Shown here in pieces: positions 6,357 through 7,379 of a stretch of 7,379 nucleotides of DNA. Position 1 is the first letter of the stretch, and the number at the start of each line of letters is the position of its first letter. This DNA is from Verrucomicrobiota bacterium. GTDB lineage: Bacteria; Verrucomicrobiota; Verrucomicrobiia; Opitutales; UBA2995. The stretch is taken from positions 1 through 7,379 of the forward strand of contig JAPUIL010000280.1 of NCBI GenBank assembly GCA_027297085.1. The letters run 5' to 3'. The position numbers and the translations under genes were made by a program. The notes beneath the pieces were generated by a model. That model saw nothing but the letters and a program-made list of their open reading frames with translations. It was not told the DNA's origin and did no database searches.

Positions 6357-7058
6357 TCATTTCTGCTGAGTTGAATTAGGTAACTTCGTATAAGCGACAA
6401 TTAATCGAGGTCCTTTTCTGCTTGGGTCCTCGCTGGAAATCAGTCTGCGCGCGCTTCTCTGCGTCTCCTCGGACTTACTGCGCAACATCCACCCGTGATT
6501 GCCTGTGGGATTGTCTAGCCAGGCCTGCACATTCGCCACCATCCTCCGAGTGGATGCAAACTCATATTCAGCCAAACCTTCGATTTCCGTCATGCCTGAA
6601 ATCACGGATGAAAAGTCTTTCCCTTTCCCTCCGCCCAAAGACGCCCATTCACCGTCCGGGTGCGAAGCATGATTCCAAGTCGATTTGTCAACCCACCCCC
6701 GCAACATAGGATGCAACGTCAGTGAAACAGGAGTTGCGTTGTTCGCGGCAGTCACTTTGAACTGCATACGCACGGACTGAATCGTCACCCCAGCGGGAAT
6801 CGCGCTCTTTATATCAAAGCGGAGCAGGACGCGACTCCTCCCGCCAACATTTTGATTAATCCTACCGACGATCAAGGTCAGCGCAGTACCCATATTCTGA
6901 TCGGTAACCATTTCAAACAAAGTTGTATCTGTTGAAACCGGGATTTCGACCTGCATTACGGCACCGTCAGTATTCGCACCCGCATTTGCAGTGACGGTAA
7001 CAATTCCCGAAACCAAAAGGGCGGCGCAAGTGATTAGCAGTTTGGCGATGATGTTCAT
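6357..7058 (-). CDS. Secreted DNRLRE-domain protein
   Basis: The 233-residue protein starts MNIIAKLLITCAALLVSGIV, a typical Sec signal peptide with likely cleavage after ANA (residue 26). The mature part is a single beta-rich DNRLRE-type domain, a module common in secreted and surface proteins and often tied to carbohydrate binding. Matching segments are RVLLRFDIKSAIPAGVTI (76-93), GW...STWNH (121-129), AWLDNPTGNHGWMLRS (179-194) and SSEDPSRKGPRLIVAY (208-223). No catalytic domain, membrane anchor or sorting signal follows, so it is probably free in the periplasm or outside the cell, perhaps as a binding module for a polysaccharide (inference). ATG at 7058 is chosen; an in-frame TTG at 7076 would add six residues before the signal peptide. 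The ribosome site is weak (AGAAAGAA). It is divergent from the integrase gene across a 152-base spacer, the place of a first cassette gene in an integron. Confidence 0.85.
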   Translation of the reverse strand: MNIIAKLLITCAALLVSGIVTVTANAGANTDGAVMQVEIPVSTDTTLFEMVTDQNMGTALTLIVGRINQNVGGRSRVLLRFDIKSAIPAGVTIQSVRMQFKVTAANNATPVSLTLHPMLRGWVDKSTWNHASHPDGEWASLGGGKGKDFSSVISGMTEIEGLAEYEFASTRRMVANVQAWLDNPTGNHGWMLRSKSEETQRSARRLISSEDPSRKGPRLIVAYTKLPNSTQQK

Positions 7059-7089
7059 TTTGTTTCTTTCTAACAAGGGCTTATTTATC

Positions 7090-7120
7090 CCCTGTTCGGT
7101 TAATGTTCCGCTTTACAGGG
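7090..7120. repeat. Inverted repeat CCCTGT/ACAGGG in the integrase upstream region
   Basis: CCCTGT at 7090-7095 and ACAGGG at 7115-7120 are perfect 6-base inverted copies separated by 19 bases. The spacing (CTGT-N19-ACAG) does not fit a LexA box. It lies between the DNRLRE and integrase genes and could be part of a recombination or regulatory site. Confidence 0.35.
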
Positions 7121-7193
7121 AGTATTCGGCAAGAAAAATATCGTTTACCGAGCATAGGTAAGATTAATGTTACTATTCGCGTAAAAACCGAAC
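7094..7193. repeat. Long-range inverted repeat GTTCGGTT/AACCGAAC
   Basis: GTTCGGTT at 7094-7101 and its exact reverse complement AACCGAAC at 7186-7193 bracket most of the spacer before the integrase gene. Related TCGG-type words occur between them: TTCGGC at 7125-7130 and TTTACCGAG at 7144-7152, the latter in reverse sense. TTAATGTT is also directly repeated (7100-7107 and 7164-7171). Such clustered short inverted and direct copies beside an integrase fit integrase binding sites of an attI-like or att region; this is inference. Confidence 0.35.
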
Positions 7194-7210
7194 TCTAAGT
7201 TGCAGATTTT

Positions 7211-7379
7211 ATGAGAAATCAGGAACCAAAGTTGGAAATCCAGTTTCGAGAAGCCATTCTCAAGCGACAATACTACTACCAGACCGAAAAAACCTGCGTC
7301 GGCTGGTACAAGGACTTCGTTCGCTTCATTAAGCTGCGCCATCCGCGGGAAATGGGCGCGCCGTTTAACCACCGTTTTG
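7211..7379 (+). CDS. Integron-integrase-like tyrosine recombinase, 5' part only
   Basis: The first 56 residues are visible before the window ends. They read MRNQEPKLEIQFREAILKRQ, then YYYQTEKTCVGWYKDFVRFI and KLRHPREMGAPFNHRF. The pattern (basic helix, Y-x-TE-x-x-x-x-W--F-FI, then RHPREMG) is that of the N-terminal SAM-like DNA-binding domain of integron integrases (IntI) and related tyrosine recombinases. The catalytic domain with its R-H-R-Y residues and the IntI-specific insert lie beyond the edge, so true IntI cannot be told from other recombinases with this N-domain. ATG at 7211 is the only start: an in-frame TAA stands at 7196-7198. No clear Shine-Dalgarno precedes it. The gene diverges from the DNRLRE gene, with inverted repeats between them that may be its recombination site or operator. 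Confidence 0.75.
   Translation, partial: MRNQEPKLEIQFREAILKRQYYYQTEKTCVGWYKDFVRFIKLRHPREMGAPFNHRF

Noticed and set aside
7092..7118. A LexA box controlling the integrase
   Set aside because: CTGT and ACAG are 19 bases apart; a LexA site needs 8 between CTGT and ACAG.
7145..7372. A 75-codon minus-strand frame under the integrase start
   Set aside because: The plus strand carries recognisable recombinase N-terminal residues in the same place; the minus-strand product resembles nothing and covers the spacer.

Overview
The window comes from a bacterium, probably Gram-negative. Several genes encode export signals (one twin-arginine, two Sec-type). Base composition is mixed: about 48% GC in a sampled stretch of the adenylation gene, about 38% in the small ORF, and 63-67% in two 60-base stretches of the cupin gene. 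The lineage cannot be fixed from the sequence. The mix of a carrier-protein adenylating enzyme, an acid-sugar dehydratase-like enolase, a DNRLRE-type secreted protein and an integron-integrase-like recombinase suggests an accessory region of an environmental or marine proteobacterium or similar, which is inference.

Left two thirds (1-5559), all on the minus strand, read right to left: (i) a twin-arginine-signal haloacid dehalogenase-like protein, 5559-4705; (ii) a short remnant matching the C-terminal end of a class I/II aminotransferase, about 4669-4493; (iii) an enolase-superfamily dehydratase of galactonate dehydratase type, 4441-3224; (iv) an unrecognised 114-residue secreted small protein, 3167-2823; (v) a stand-alone adenylation plus carrier-protein (A-PCP) enzyme, 2771-888; (vi) a glycosyltransferase-like protein that starts at 891 and runs off the left edge. 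Genes iii to vi are tightly packed, and v and vi overlap by 4 bases (ATGA), so they probably form one transcript. The A-PCP/glycosyltransferase pair looks like the front of a small biosynthetic pathway; the upstream dehydratase and dehalogenase have no obvious biochemical link to it.

Middle (5560-6356): a spacer holding a strong GC-rich double hairpin (5721-5773) that looks like an interspersed palindromic repeat. It is followed by a GC-rich single-domain cupin on the plus strand (5831-6196) whose base composition differs from its neighbours, then a convergent spacer of 160 bases with no gene.

Right end (6357-7379): a minus-strand secreted DNRLRE-domain protein (7058-6357), a 152-base spacer rich in inverted repeats, and, divergently on the plus strand, the first 56 codons of an integron-integrase-like tyrosine recombinase (7211 to the edge). 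This layout resembles an integron platform, integrase diverging from a first cassette across a possible attI, but I found no attC-like site after the secreted-protein gene. A solo integrase or another integrase-bearing island is therefore at least as likely.
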